Shown in pieces: positions 34,630-46,243 of a stretch of 64,000 nt of DNA. Positions within the stretch are counted from its first letter, which is position 1. The number at the start of each line of letters is the position of its first letter. Source of the DNA: Rhodococcus spelaei (lineage in GTDB: Bacteria; Actinomycetota; Actinomycetes; Mycobacteriales; Mycobacteriaceae); NCBI RefSeq assembly GCF_006704125.1, contig NZ_VIGH01000003.1:62001-126000 (forward strand), in the 5' to 3' direction. The notes under the pieces were generated by a model, which did no database searches, was not told where the DNA came from, and saw only the letters and a program-made list of their open reading frames with translations. A program made the translations under genes and the position numbers.

Positions 34630-35070
34630 GTGACACCGGATCCGATTGCCGACCTCGAGGCCGAGTTGGTGGACGTGTGGCGGCGCGGCACCATCCGCAC
34701 CCGGGAGCGTGCGCACCGCATCCACCCCAAGCTCGATCCCGCCTGCTACCCGCTGCTCATGCTGCTCACGCGGCAGGACGAGGCCGTCCCGATGGCCGTG
34801 TTGCTCACCCAGCTCGTCGTCGAGAAATCGACGCTGACCAGGCAGATCGACGCCCTCACCCGTCTCGGGCTCGCTCGGCGCACACCCGATCCGGAGGACG
34901 CCCGCGCGAGACTCGTGTCGTTGACCGAGGAGGGGCGGAGCCTGCTGTCGGAGCAGCGTGCGGAGGCCGTCGCGGCGTGGCGCCGGGAGTTGTCCCAGTG
35001 GGACGCCGACGACCTCCGGACCCTCACCTCGCTCCTGCACCGCCTCGGTAGCTCCGTCGATCGGGGCTGA
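34630..35070 (+). CDS. MarR-family transcriptional regulator
   Basis: This winged-helix regulator of about 146 residues has the MarR pattern YPLLMLLTRQDEAVPMAVLLTQLVVEKSTLTRQIDALTRLGLARR, followed by the wing DPEDARARLVSLTEEG and a C-terminal dimerisation helix. GTG 34630 is the preferred start because AAGGGA lies 9 nt upstream. ATG 34612 and GTG 34564 are in frame. It stands alone between the two-component system and a second MarR gene. It may control the neighbouring DHA2 exporter or act elsewhere. Confidence 0.85.
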   Translation: MTPDPIADLEAELVDVWRRGTIRTRERAHRIHPKLDPACYPLLMLLTRQDEAVPMAVLLTQLVVEKSTLTRQIDALTRLGLARRTPDPEDARARLVSLTEEGRSLLSEQRAEAVAAWRRELSQWDADDLRTLTSLLHRLGSSVDRG

Positions 35071-35088
35071 CCCACCAGCTCATTGATA

Positions 35089-35134
35089 GTTGCAGCATGC
35101 AACCAACTGAGTATATAGTTGCGACTATCAACTA
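35089..35134. promoter_or_regulatory. two inverted repeats upstream of second MarR gene
   Basis: GTTGCA-GCA-TGCAAC (35089-35103) and TAGTTG-N7-CAACTA (35116-35134) are both perfect and share the TAGTTG core. The region is AT-rich relative to its surroundings and includes a TATATAGT -10-like block. This is the expected arrangement for MarR autorepression controlling the exporter operon. Confidence 0.6.
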
Positions 35135-35145
35135 ATGGAGGTGTG

Positions 35146-35604
35146 ATGGTCAGTCCTGAAACCGCCACGAATCTGATCGACATCCTGCGTGGACTGGTTC
35201 GACAGGCTCGCGGGGTCGCCGTGCGGTCGCAGCATCTGGGAATGCTGCCGCCGCCGCTCGGGGCGTTGCTCGGGAACGTCGAGTGTTCTCAGGGGCATCG
35301 GCCCAGCGTGCTGGCGGAGGAGTTGCGGGTCACCCAGTCCGCGCTCAGCCGCCAGGTCTCGCATGCCGAGGCGCTCGGCTACGTCCAGCGCACGCCCGAT
35401 CCGCTGGACCGGCGCGCGACCCTGCTCTCGCTCACCGAGTCGGGAGCCGAGGCGCTGCGGATCCATCGCGAAGCGCAGCTCGACTGGCTGCGGACGGCCA
35501 TCGCCGACTGGAGCGAGGAGGAGGTGGCCGACCTCGCCGGCCGCCTCGACCGCCTGCGCTCCGCGCTCGACGCCGAGCCGGTTCCACTCACCGCGGCGTA
35601 CTGA
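35146..35604 (+). CDS. MarR-family regulator of drug exporter
   Basis: This 152-residue MarR protein has LGALLGNVECSQGHRPSVLAEELRVTQSALSRQVSHAEALGYVQR and the wing DPLDRRATLLSLTESG. GGAGG ends 4 nt before ATG 35146. Two perfect inverted repeats sit in its promoter. The DHA2 exporter begins 71 bp after its stop on the same strand, the classic MarR-efflux pump pairing in which a drug ligand lifts repression of both genes. Confidence 0.9.
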   Translation: MVSPETATNLIDILRGLVRQARGVAVRSQHLGMLPPPLGALLGNVECSQGHRPSVLAEELRVTQSALSRQVSHAEALGYVQRTPDPLDRRATLLSLTESGAEALRIHREAQLDWLRTAIADWSEEEVADLAGRLDRLRSALDAEPVPLTAAY

Positions 35605-35675
35605 GCCGCCCCCACACCCCACCGGCCGGGTCGAACCCCGTCGCCGGCAGATCTGTTCTCGAGGAGTACCAACAC

Positions 35676-37415
35676 ATGAGTTCACCCGTGTCCCAGGACA
35701 CTCCGCCAAATACCGAGGCGGAGGGACCCGGCCCGATGACGCACAAGCAGCGCATCGAGGCCCTCGTCGGCCTGCTGCTGGGCATGTTCGTCGCGTTCCT
35801 GTCGTCGACGATCGTCTCCAACGCGCTGCCGACCATCATCACCGAGTTGCACGGCACCCAGGACCAGTACACCTGGGTGGTCACCGCGACCCTTCTGGCC
35901 TCGACCGCGACCACCCCGATCTGGGGCAAGTTCGCCGACCTGGTCAGCAAGAAGCTGCTGATCCAGCTGTCCCTGCTGCTGTTCACCCTCGGCTCGGTGC
36001 TCGCCGGCCTCTCGACGTCGGTGCCGATGCTGATCGGGTTCCGCGCAGTCCAGGGCCTCGGCCTCGGCGGCCTGCAGGCGCTCGGCATCATCATCATCGC
36101 CGCGATGTTCAGCCCGCGTGAGCGCGGTCGGTACCAGGGCCCGATGGCCGCGGTGATGTCCGTCGCGACCGTCGCCGGTCCGCTGCTCGGCGGCCTCATC
36201 GTCGATACCAGCTGGCTCGGCTGGCGCTGGTGCTTCTTCGTCGGAGCGCCGCTCGCCGTGATCGCGCTGGTCGTCATCGGACGCACTCTGAACCTGCCGG
36301 TCGTCAAGCGGGACGTGAAGATCGACTACGCGGGCGCCACCCTGATCGCGGCAGGCGTGAGCGTGCTGCTGATCTGGGTCACCCTGGCGGGCAAGAACTT
36401 CGAGTGGGCCTCGGCCACCTCCTACGAGCTGGTCGCGGTTGGCGTCGTGCTGCTCGGCCTGGCGATCTTCGCCGAGACCAAGGCTGCGGACCCCGTGGTG
36501 CCGCTGCGGCTTTTCCGCGACCGCACCATGACGCTGGCGACCTTGGCCAGCATCGCCGTCGGTGTCGCGATGTTCGGTGGCGCGGTGTTCCTCGGTCAGT
36601 ACTTCCAGATCGCGCGCGGCTACTCGCCGACCGCGGCCGGCCTGCTGACGCTGCCGATGGTGTTGGGTTCGATGATCTCCGCGACCCTGTCCGGCGCGCT
36701 GATCACCAAGTACGGCAAGTGGAAGAAGTTCCTGGTCGTCGGCGCGGTCGGAATGGCCGCCGGGTTCCTGCTCCTCGCCACCACGGACCACGCGACCAGC
36801 ATGGTGCTGATCGGGGTCTACCTGTTCGTCCTCGGCGCCGGCATGGGTATGACCATGCAGAACCTGGTGCTCCCGGTGCAGAACAACGTCGCACCGTCCG
36901 ACCTGGGTTCAGCCAGCGCGACCGTCGCGTTCTTCCGGTCGCTCGGCGGCGCCGCCGGCGTCTCGGTGCTGGGTGCGGTGCTGTCCTCGCACGTCACCGA
37001 ACTGACCACCGAGGGCCTGGCCAACGCCGGTGTGGACATGAGCAAGGCGGGCGGATCCGGTGCCGGACTGTCGAACCTCAAGGAGCTGCCGGAGCAGATC
37101 GGCACCATCGTGCGTGCCTCGTACGGCGATGCCACCGGTCGGGTGTTCCTGATCTCCGGCATCATCGCCGCGCTCAGCCTGGTCGCGATCCTCTTCATTC
37201 GCGAGGTCGCACTCAAGGACAAGAGCGCGATGCAGCAGCTCGACGCCGAGCGGGCGGCGCGGGGCGCGGCCGAGGTGGCGGCGGTCTCAGGTGCGGTGAT
37301 CGACAGCGAGATGATCGCCGAGGTCGACGAGATCGAGGACCGGGTGGAGGCATCTGCCCCGTCCGGCCGGCACGCGGCCCCTACCGGCAGGCACGCGGCG
37401 CCCGACCTCGACTGA
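35676..37415 (+). CDS. DHA2-family (EmrB/QacA-like) 14-TM drug exporter
   Basis: This 579-residue MFS antiporter has motif C-like and DHA2 hallmarks: LDLSSTIVSNALPTI-type first helix (here FLSSTIVSNALPTI), WVVTATLLASTATTPIWGKFADLVSKKLL, the GLGLGGLQALG stretch and 14 hydrophobic segments. After the last helix comes a hydrophilic C-terminal tail of about 75 residues that ends with two GRHAAP repeats, a short motif often seen in mycolic-acid actinobacterial membrane protein tails. It exports hydrophobic drugs in exchange for protons. It is regulated by the MarR protein encoded just upstream. GAGGAG precedes the ATG. Confidence 0.93.
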   Translation: MSSPVSQDTPPNTEAEGPGPMTHKQRIEALVGLLLGMFVAFLSSTIVSNALPTIITELHGTQDQYTWVVTATLLASTATTPIWGKFADLVSKKLLIQLSLLLFTLGSVLAGLSTSVPMLIGFRAVQGLGLGGLQALGIIIIAAMFSPRERGRYQGPMAAVMSVATVAGPLLGGLIVDTSWLGWRWCFFVGAPLAVIALVVIGRTLNLPVVKRDVKIDYAGATLIAAGVSVLLIWVTLAGKNFEWASATSYELVAVGVVLLGLAIFAETKAADPVVPLRLFRDRTMTLATLASIAVGVAMFGGAVFLGQYFQIARGYSPTAAGLLTLPMVLGSMISATLSGALITKYGKWKKFLVVGAVGMAAGFLLLATTDHATSMVLIGVYLFVLGAGMGMTMQNLVLPVQNNVAPSDLGSASATVAFFRSLGGAAGVSVLGAVLSSHVTELTTEGLANAGVDMSKAGGSGAGLSNLKELPEQIGTIVRASYGDATGRVFLISGIIAALSLVAILFIREVALKDKSAMQQLDAERAARGAAEVAAVSGAVIDSEMIAEVDEIEDRVEASAPSGRHAAPTGRHAAPDLD

Positions 37416-37433
37416 CGGCCGCGGCAGGTAGAC

Positions 37434-37478
37434 AGGTGCCCGTCGGTTCCCGGTTCACACCGGAACCGACGGGCACCT
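37434..37478. terminator. long perfect hairpin terminator
   Basis: A 17-bp perfect stem (37434-37450 and 37462-37478) with an 11-nt loop lies between the exporter and the convergent SIP-family gene. A TTCTC stretch follows on the plus strand. Confidence 0.85.
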
Positions 37479-37498
37479 TCTCGTCCGCGAGGTCGCCG

Positions 37499-38317
37499 CT
37501 AGAGCCCGGCCTCGTCGAGTGCGGCGTCCACCGCGTCGCGGACCTCGTCGAGGCTCTTGCCGGACGACAACTCGCGCGCGGTGAGCTCCTCGATCCGTGT
37601 CTCGACCTCCCGGTACCGGGCCAGCCAGCGTTCCTTGTCCGCCTGCCAGTAGCCCATCACGTCGAACCGGTCTGCGCCCCAGCCGAGTCCACGCCGCAGG
37701 TGGGAGCGGATCGCGCGGGAGGCGCCGGTCTCGCCTGCCGACCAGACGTACCCGGGCCCCGGGGGCAGCGCCAGCGTGGCCAAGTGGTGGGGCAGCACGC
37801 TCGGGCCGTGCCCGTTGCCGGTCCCGTGCAACCAGGTGACGGTCAGGTCGGCCGCCGTGCTCCAGCGCTGCTCGTCCCGGGCGTCGGGGACCTCGGCGAC
37901 CAGGTGTGCCGCGGTCCCCGCGGGCAGGTTCTCGATGATCCGGCCCGCCGCGGGCAGTCCGGTCAGGTCCGCGAGTAGAAGGTGCCACTGCGCATCCGCC
38001 GGCGGGTGGTACCAGCCCTTGGCGCGGGACAGGCGCACCCGCGATCCGACGGTCGCCGCGCGCGCCCAGTCCGCGGCGGCACCGCCCGCATGGACCGCGA
38101 AGTCGATATCGAGGGTGCCGGCGGTCTCGTCCCAGCGCCGGACGGTGTAGCTGCGCCGGTGACCGTCGAACTCGACCAGCACCCGCTCGTCGGGGTCGCC
38201 GCTGGACGAGAAGTCGGTCAGGCCCGCACCGGCGAACCGGATACGGCGCAGGCTGGGGGACAGCGGCACGATCGCCACCGCGTCGGCGTTGAACTGGGGG
38301 TCGTCGGCGGTCGGCAC
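37499..38317 (-). CDS. siderophore-interacting FAD-dependent reductase (SIP)
   Basis: This 272-residue protein has an FAD-binding domain with the RRSYTVRRWD motif (R-x-Y-T/S-x-R) and DIDFAVHAGGAAADWARAA. Its NAD(P)-binding domain has the SIP motif WSAGETGASRAIRSHLRRGLG and MGYWQADKERW. SIP enzymes reduce Fe(III)-siderophores in the cytosol to release iron. GTG 38317 is used. A perfect 13-bp palindrome (CCACCT-A-AGGTGG on the coding strand) ends five bases before it and includes the AAGGTGGGG ribosome site. This could be an operator, although it is not a clear IdeR box. Confidence 0.92.
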   Translation of the reverse strand: MPTADDPQFNADAVAIVPLSPSLRRIRFAGAGLTDFSSSGDPDERVLVEFDGHRRSYTVRRWDETAGTLDIDFAVHAGGAAADWARAATVGSRVRLSRAKGWYHPPADAQWHLLLADLTGLPAAGRIIENLPAGTAAHLVAEVPDARDEQRWSTAADLTVTWLHGTGNGHGPSVLPHHLATLALPPGPGYVWSAGETGASRAIRSHLRRGLGWGADRFDVMGYWQADKERWLARYREVETRIEELTARELSSGKSLDEVRDAVDAALDEAGL

Positions 38318-38321
38318 CGCC

Positions 38322-38334
38322 CCACCTTAGGTGG
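38322..38334. promoter_or_regulatory. palindrome overlapping the SIP ribosome site
   Basis: CCACCT-T-AGGTGG is a perfect 6+1+6 inverted repeat immediately upstream of the GTG start of the SIP gene. It overlaps the probable Shine-Dalgarno, so it could be a transcription operator or an mRNA hairpin hiding the ribosome site. Confidence 0.4.
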
Positions 38335-38469
38335 CATCCGGCGCGGCGATGCACAACGCGGGCGAGGCGATCCACAGCACCGCGAAAATGTGAGCCGCGA
38401 CACGCCGATCGAGGTGGCTTTTCGGCCCGGCTGGATGCTTACGACCTGGGAATTCCAGGGATGTGGTTC

Positions 38470-38514
38470 ACAACATCTCGCGCCTTGCGGATATGTCGGC
38501 CACTAGGTGTAGTG
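38470..38514 (+). promoter_or_regulatory. probable pair of NrdR boxes
   Basis: CACTAGGTGTAGTG (38501-38514) is a CACTA/TAGTG inverted repeat close to the actinobacterial NrdR box. A degenerate partner CACAACATCTCGCG starts at 38470, exactly 31 bp upstream (three helical turns), the spacing NrdR uses. NrdR senses ATP/dATP and represses ribonucleotide reductase genes. Confidence 0.65.
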
Positions 38515-38685
38515 TCTAGAACACCGAGAGGGCAGAGCCGGAACGGTCGAGAACTGCAGGCCCGAGCACTGTTCCAGTAGGTGAGATAGGCGTCACAGTT
38601 TCGTTGAGATTTCGCTGGTTGGCCAGTGAGTCGAGTCGGGCGGGGAAGCCCGAATGCGACAGCGAGACTGTTACACCGCGTTTGC

Positions 38686-38715
38686 TTCACAGTGTTGAGC
38701 TTTCACAGTGTTGAG
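38686..38715 (+). repeat. tandem 14-nt repeat in nrdH leader
   Basis: TTCACAGTGTTGAG occurs exactly twice (38686-38699 and 38702-38715), 16 bp apart, with a degenerate third copy (CACAGTTTCGTTGAG) near 38595. Function is unknown. Possibilities are a protein-binding site or structured leader element. Confidence 0.8.
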
Positions 38716-38792
38716 GCAGTGCCGAGTCACCGCAGTACCGAGCGACACAGTTCACTGATCGGTTCCGTAAGCCAGGGGAGAGAGGGACTTAG

Positions 38793-39026
38793 ATGAGCAT
38801 CACCGTCTACACCAAGCCGGCGTGCGTTCAGTGCAATGCGACCTACAAGGCGCTCGACAAGGCCGGCATCGACTACGCGGTCGTCGACATCACCGAGGAC
38901 GCGGAGGCCCGCGACTACGTCATGGCCCTCGGCTACCTGCAGGCGCCCGTCGTGGTGGCCGGCGACGATCACTGGTCGGGTTTCCGTCCGGACCGGATCA
39001 AGTCGCTCACCGTGAGCGCCGCCTGA
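38793..39026 (+). CDS. nrdH: NrdH glutaredoxin-like redoxin
   Basis: NrdH is a 77-residue thioredoxin-fold protein that donates electrons to class Ib ribonucleotide reductase. The active site is Cys-Val-Gln-Cys in KPACVQCNAT, followed by APVVVAGDDHWSGFRPDRI (cis-Pro loop and the WSGFRP signature of NrdH). It is reduced by thioredoxin reductase. It is the first gene of nrdHIE(F) and has a strong ribosome site GGGGAGAGAGGG. A long leader and an NrdR-box pair lie upstream. Confidence 0.97.
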   Translation: MSITVYTKPACVQCNATYKALDKAGIDYAVVDITEDAEARDYVMALGYLQAPVVVAGDDHWSGFRPDRIKSLTVSAA

Positions 39027-39465
39027 AGAACTTACGGAGATGATCAGCCGTGACATCGGTGGTCTACTTCTCCAGCGCGTCGGAGAACACCCATCGCTTC
39101 GTTCAGAAGTTGGGTGTCCCGGCCACGCGAATCCCACTCCACGATCGCAACGGCACGTTCGAGGTCGATGAACCGTACGTCCTGATCCTGCCCACCTACG
39201 GTGGCGGGACGACCGTGACCGGCAGGGACACCCACTACGTCCCCAAGCAGGTCATCCGGTTCCTGAACAACGAACACAACCGAGCGCTGATCCGAGGGGT
39301 CATCGCGGCGGGCAATACGAATTTCGGTGAGTCGTACTGCTTTGCCGGAGACATCATTTCAAGGAAGTGTCAGGTCCCGTACCTGTACCGCTTCGAACTC
39401 ATGGGCACCGCCGAGGACGTCTTCCGCGTTCGCGAGGGGCTGGAACAATTCATGGAGAGTGAACA

Positions 39466-42664
<3,199 letters not shown>

Positions 42665-42704
42665 CCCGCCCCGCTCGGGACTTCTAGAGCGCGCCGCACA
42701 GCTG

Positions 42705-42751
42705 GTGAAGGGAACCATCATTCGGTCTGACCGAATGATGGTTCCCTTCAC
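42705..42751. terminator. very long perfect hairpin after nrdF
   Basis: Arms 42705-42726 and 42730-42751 pair perfectly over 22 bp with a 3-nt CTG loop. The upper stem is AT-richer than usual here. It terminates the nrd operon; the downstream VOC gene is on the same strand and must have its own promoter. Confidence 0.85.
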
Positions 42752-42813
42752 CCGTATGGGGAACAGGGCTAGCGTCGAGGGCGTCCGATGTCACCTCAGG
42801 TGAGGAGACGGCG

Positions 42814-43200
42814 ATGAGCGGCAAAGTGGTGCACTTCGAGGTCCCGTTCGGCGACGGGGACCGAGCGAGAGAGTTCTACAAGCAGGCGTTCGGTTGGGCG
42901 GTCACGGAGATGCCGCAGATGGGCTACACGATCGTCTCGACCGGTCCGGCGGCGGAGTCGGGGATGCCCGCGGAACCCGGATACATCGGCGGCGGCATGT
43001 TCGAGCGCGGCACGGACACCCCACAGGGTCCGGTGATCACGGTCGACGTGCCCAGTATCAACGCCGCACTGGCGAAGATCGAGTTGTTGGGCGGACAGAC
43101 GATTCAGGCGAAACAGCCGGTCGGAGAGATGGGATTCGCGGCCTACTTCAAGGACACCGAGGGCAACATCATGGGCCTGTGGGAGCTGGCGGGCGGCTGA
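42814..43200 (+). CDS. VOC-superfamily (glyoxalase-like) protein
   Basis: The 128-residue protein has one vicinal oxygen chelate module pair: VVHFEVPFGDGDRAREFYKQAFGWAV at the start, GGGMFERGTDTPQGPVITVDVPS, then the ending MGFAAYFKDTEGNIMGLWE with the typical DTEGN-x-x-GLWE motif. These proteins bind a divalent metal and small ligands; the actual reaction is unknown. The ATG has GGAGACGG just upstream. The 3' end overlaps a decayed Nudix gene on the other strand. Confidence 0.9.
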   Translation: MSGKVVHFEVPFGDGDRAREFYKQAFGWAVTEMPQMGYTIVSTGPAAESGMPAEPGYIGGGMFERGTDTPQGPVITVDVPSINAALAKIELLGGQTIQAKQPVGEMGFAAYFKDTEGNIMGLWELAGG

Positions 43201-43417
43201 ACCAGGCCTCTGCCTCGCCGCGCAATGCCTTCTCGATGCGCTGGGTGGAGCTAGCGGTGAGGTCGCCGGGCAAAGCGTCCGGCGCGAACCACCCGACCTC
43301 GAGGTTCTCCTCGTCGGCGGCGCGGGCCTCGCCGGCGACCGCCCGCGCGAGGAAACAGACGTCGAGATAGCTCGCGACGTGAGCGCGGAGGTCGGTGACG
43401 AATCGGGGGACGGGCAT
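43169..43417 (-). pseudogene. C-terminal remnant of a Nudix hydrolase
   Basis: The 82-residue frame encodes VASYLDVCFLARAVAGEARAADEENLEVGWFAPDALP, which corresponds to the part of a Nudix protein after the Nudix box (the YLDxxF and ENLExxWF segments). The Nudix box itself (G-x5-E-x7-REUxEE) and the N-terminal half are missing. Its ATG directly follows the stop codon of the HtaA gene, so it may still be translated by coupling. It could not be catalytic. A deletion here probably fused the two loci. Confidence 0.7.
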
Positions 43418-44509
43418 TCAGTACCGGAAGGTGACCGGCGCGGCCTGCTGACCGGAGTACGGCAGCAGGATGCTCGGCTGCAGCGGAGCCGCGAACCTGG
43501 CGGGTACGTCGGTGAACTCGGTGGCCCCGGCCTTCGCCGGTGTGTCCAACTGCGCGAACCGGATCCGGTTCATCCTGTCGGTGCCGACCATGTTGCCGTC
43601 CGAGGTCTCCGCGGACAGGAACGTGCCCTCCGGGGTGAACTCCACCCACGGGTTCGCCAGGGCGATCTCGGCGAGGTGGAATCGGGTGTAGGACACCACG
43701 GTTCCGCGATAGCGCACGGTACCGAGTCCGGTCGACGGGTCGACCTCGTCCGCGTCCAGCTCGAAGGTCAGCCTGCCGTCACCGCGGACCGTCGCGCCGT
43801 CGCTGCCTGCGACCGAGCCCTGCGTGGTGCGCTTGACGAGATCCTTGTAGCCGGGTGCGAAGGCCCACAACAGATCCTGCGTGGGAGTCGCCGGGGCATT
43901 CGGTCCGGGGGAGGGGTCGAAGTTCACCGGGACGGACAGTTCCTCGGCCGCGTTGACCGCCTCCGCGGCGGCGTAGGTGTAGACGCCGTAGGCGGCGTCC
44001 GCCGGCACCGTCGCGGGCTTCTTGACGGTGAGTGTCGCGGTGAAGGAGCCGTCTCCGGCGAGTGGAACCCACTGCTGCCGGATCGTGCGCCGGAAGTCGA
44101 ACGGCGCGTCCGGTACCCGGTTCAGGGCATCCTCGGACATCACCCACGCCGTGGCGGAACGCTGCTGCCCGACCCGCGACTCGGCGGGCGCGTCCTGGGA
44201 CGGTCGCCACTGCGGGGCGAACGCACCGAACGCCACGAAGGTGCCGTGCGGGACGCCGGGCGGCACCGGGACGGGCAGCCCGCCGGTGTTGGCGTTCGGA
44301 TCGAAACCGGTGCCGTGCACGACGATTCGGTCGCCCTCATGGACGGCACTGGTGCCGAGCGGGGTGGTGCCGTCGGCCGCGAACAACTCGATGCGGGCCG
44401 ATGCGGCCGTCCCGGCGGCGGGAGCAGCGGCGGCCGGGCCGGCCACTGCGACCGATCCGATCAGTGCCGCACTGAGTGAGCCGAGCAGTACGCGAACACG
44501 AAGTGACAT
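43418..44509 (-). CDS. exported HtaA-domain heme-binding protein
   Basis: This 363-residue protein has a signal peptide ([20 protein letters not shown], cleavage after AAAA). The N-terminal ~170 residues form an Ig-like region starting [16 protein letters not shown]-terminal HtaA domain ([52 protein letters not shown]) follows, recalling heme-uptake proteins HtaA/HtaB of corynebacteria. Unlike HtaA it has no C-terminal membrane anchor visible, so it may be secreted or associate with the lipoprotein partner. It follows the FecB-like gene by 28 bp in an iron-regulated operon and would pick up heme and hand it on. Confidence 0.82.
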   Translation of the reverse strand: MSLRVRVLLGSLSAALIGSVAVAGPAAAAPAAGTAASARIELFAADGTTPLGTSAVHEGDRIVVHGTGFDPNANTGGLPVPVPPGVPHGTFVAFGAFAPQWRPSQDAPAESRVGQQRSATAWVMSEDALNRVPDAPFDFRRTIRQQWVPLAGDGSFTATLTVKKPATVPADAAYGVYTYAAAEAVNAAEELSVPVNFDPSPGPNAPATPTQDLLWAFAPGYKDLVKRTTQGSVAGSDGATVRGDGRLTFELDADEVDPSTGLGTVRYRGTVVSYTRFHLAEIALANPWVEFTPEGTFLSAETSDGNMVGTDRMNRIRFAQLDTPAKAGATEFTDVPARFAAPLQPSILLPYSGQQAAPVTFRY

Positions 44510-44537
44510 GGTGGTCCTCGTTCGAAGGTCGGTGAAA

Positions 44538-45614
44538 CTAGTTGGTGTAGCCGTTGAGTGAGGCCTTCAGGTCGTTGAGGATTCCGCCGGCCGCAATCAC
44601 ACCGATCCCGGTCATCCAGATCTCGTCGTCCACCTTGAACACTCGCTTGTCCTTGACCGCGCCGAGTCCCTGCCACAGGCCGCCGTCCATCACCTTGACG
44701 CCCTGACCCTGCGCCTCGTCGCCGTAGAAGCTGACGTAGATCACGTCGCCCTCGGCCTTGGACAACTCCTCCTCGCTGATCTCGGCGAACCGCCGGTCTT
44801 TCGCGCCCTCGAGCCGCTGGAAGGGGGGACGCTGCACGCCCGCGTCGGTGAGAACCTGGCCGGAGAAGCTGTCCGGTCCGTAGATCCGGATGACGCCGGG
44901 CATGAATCGCACGACCGACGCCTGGGTTTCCGACGAGTTCAGGGACTTCCCGGTCTCGGTGGCCTCGCTCTTGTAAGCGTCGAGCGACTGGCGCGCGCTG
45001 GCCCCGCGGCCGAGCGCGGTGCCGTCGAGCACCATGTTTTCCTTCCACGTGGTGCCCACCTTCTCGGTGAAGGTGGTCGGCGCGATGGCGCTGAGCTGCT
45101 GGTAGAGCTCGGGGGTGCGGAACTTCGAGCCGAGGATGAGGTCCGGGTGCAGCGTCGCGATCTTCTCGATGTCAGGCTGCTGCAACGTGCCGACGGGCTC
45201 CACCCCGGCGATCTTCGCGCCGAGGTACTTCGGCTGCGACCCGACCGCGCCGGTCACCGCGGCGCCGACCAGGCGGTCCTGCAGGCCGAGCGCACACACG
45301 GTGTCGAGTTTGTCGGTGTCGAGGACGACGATCCGCTGCGGGTCGGCGGGGACCTCGGTCTCGCCCGCCGCGTGCACGATCTTGCGGACGGACCCGGTCA
45401 CGCCCTCGGGGTCGACGGGAGCGGTTGGGCCGCAGACATTTTCGGTGTCGCGATCGTTGCCGAGTACGCCGGCGCCGGCCACGCTGGTGGTGCTGCGCGT
45501 GATGCTGCTCGCGGCGTTGTCGGTGGTCGATCCCCCACATGCGGCGAGCACCACGGCCGAGGCCGTGAGCAGGGCTGCGGGGGCGAGGCGGCGAATGAGC
45601 GCGGGCTTGCGCAT
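44538..45614 (-). CDS. FecB-like iron/heme ABC substrate-binding lipoprotein
   Basis: This 358-residue lipoprotein has signal and lipobox LAAC. It is followed by [38 protein letters not shown] (start of a class III siderophore-binding domain), a central helix, and [22 protein letters not shown] near the end. The order next to ctaD matches mycobacterial FecB (Rv3044). It would bind Fe-siderophore or heme. No ABC permease or ATPase for it is encoded nearby, so it must work with an importer elsewhere or with HtaA. ATG 45614 has AGGAGG upstream. A broken paralogue lies 36 bp upstream and the IdeR box beyond that probably drives this gene too. Confidence 0.88.
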   Translation of the reverse strand: MRKPALIRRLAPAALLTASAVVLAACGGSTTDNAASSITRSTTSVAGAGVLGNDRDTENVCGPTAPVDPEGVTGSVRKIVHAAGETEVPADPQRIVVLDTDKLDTVCALGLQDRLVGAAVTGAVGSQPKYLGAKIAGVEPVGTLQQPDIEKIATLHPDLILGSKFRTPELYQQLSAIAPTTFTEKVGTTWKENMVLDGTALGRGASARQSLDAYKSEATETGKSLNSSETQASVVRFMPGVIRIYGPDSFSGQVLTDAGVQRPPFQRLEGAKDRRFAEISEEELSKAEGDVIYVSFYGDEAQGQGVKVMDGGLWQGLGAVKDKRVFKVDDEIWMTGIGVIAAGGILNDLKASLNGYTN

Positions 45615-45649
45615 GGGTGGATCCTCCTGACGAGTGGGGCGGTTCGAGA

Positions 45650-46224
45650 CTAGACGCGGTGCGGGTCGACGCCGAAGGCCGCCGCGAGGTCGTCGAGGAT
45701 GCCGTCGGCGCCCTGGACGCTCACCGCGGCCATCCAGATCGTGTCGTCCACATCGACCTTGCGGCCACCCAGACCGGCCCACATCGGGCTGGTCAGGAAC
45801 GGCTTGGCGTGCTCGACGACCGAGTCGTCCGGCGAGTGGTACGTGCTGACCAGGATCAGATCGGCATCGGCCTGCGAGATCAGTTCCGGGCTGATGTCGT
45901 TCGCGATACTCGACGGCTTGGCCGGGTCGGGATCGGCGCTGGCGGGCCGGGCGATGCCGGCGTCGGCGAGCACGATCCCGCTGAACGAGGTGCTGCGGTA
46001 GATCCGTGCGGTGGGCTCGCCGGCGAAGCGCACCACGGAGACGGTCGGGCCGTCCGCCTCGGCGTTCACGTCCGCTCCGACCGCCGCAGCCCGCCGCTCG
46101 TAGGCGCCGATCTTGTCCGCGGCCAGGTCCTCCTTGCCGAGCGCGCGCCCGAGCAGCCGGTGATCCCGAGCAGGGCGACCGTCGCGCAGCTCGCGAGTGC
46201 GAACAGTGCCCTTCGAAAGATCAC
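45650..46224 (-). pseudogene. disrupted FecB-like lipoprotein paralogue (internal deletion and frameshift)
   Basis: From GTG 46224 (with GGAG upstream) the frame encodes a lipoprotein signal MIFRRALFALASC...GITGC. About 25 codons later the homologous reading continues only in another frame, with LGRALGKEDLAADKIGAYERR and then a C-terminal half aligning throughout to the intact neighbour (VVRFAGEPTARIY, TSFSGIVLADAGIARP, MWAGLGGRKVDVDDTIWM). The middle ~130-150 residues of the binding domain are missing. The gene was therefore destroyed by an internal deletion but still has its promoter and IdeR box. It is probably a non-functional duplicate of the FecB-like gene. Confidence 0.8.
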
Positions 46225-46243
46225 GGCAAACTCCAATCAATGC

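Larger units (their letters stand above)
38335..38792 (+). other. promoter and long leader of the nrd operon
   Basis: No gene fits here. The region contains the NrdR-box pair (38470-38514), then about 275 bp of probable 5' leader with a 14-nt direct repeat (38686-38715) and a CGGGC/GCCCG hairpin near 38638-38652. It ends in GGGGAGAGAGGG before nrdH. I looked for a B12 riboswitch and did not find the conserved B12 box. Confidence 0.6.

Noticed and set aside
38540-38780. Possible B12 riboswitch ahead of the ribonucleotide reductase operon
   Set aside because: Class Ib reductase does not need B12, and the conserved B12-box and core helices are not present; only a short CGGGC/GCCCG hairpin is found.
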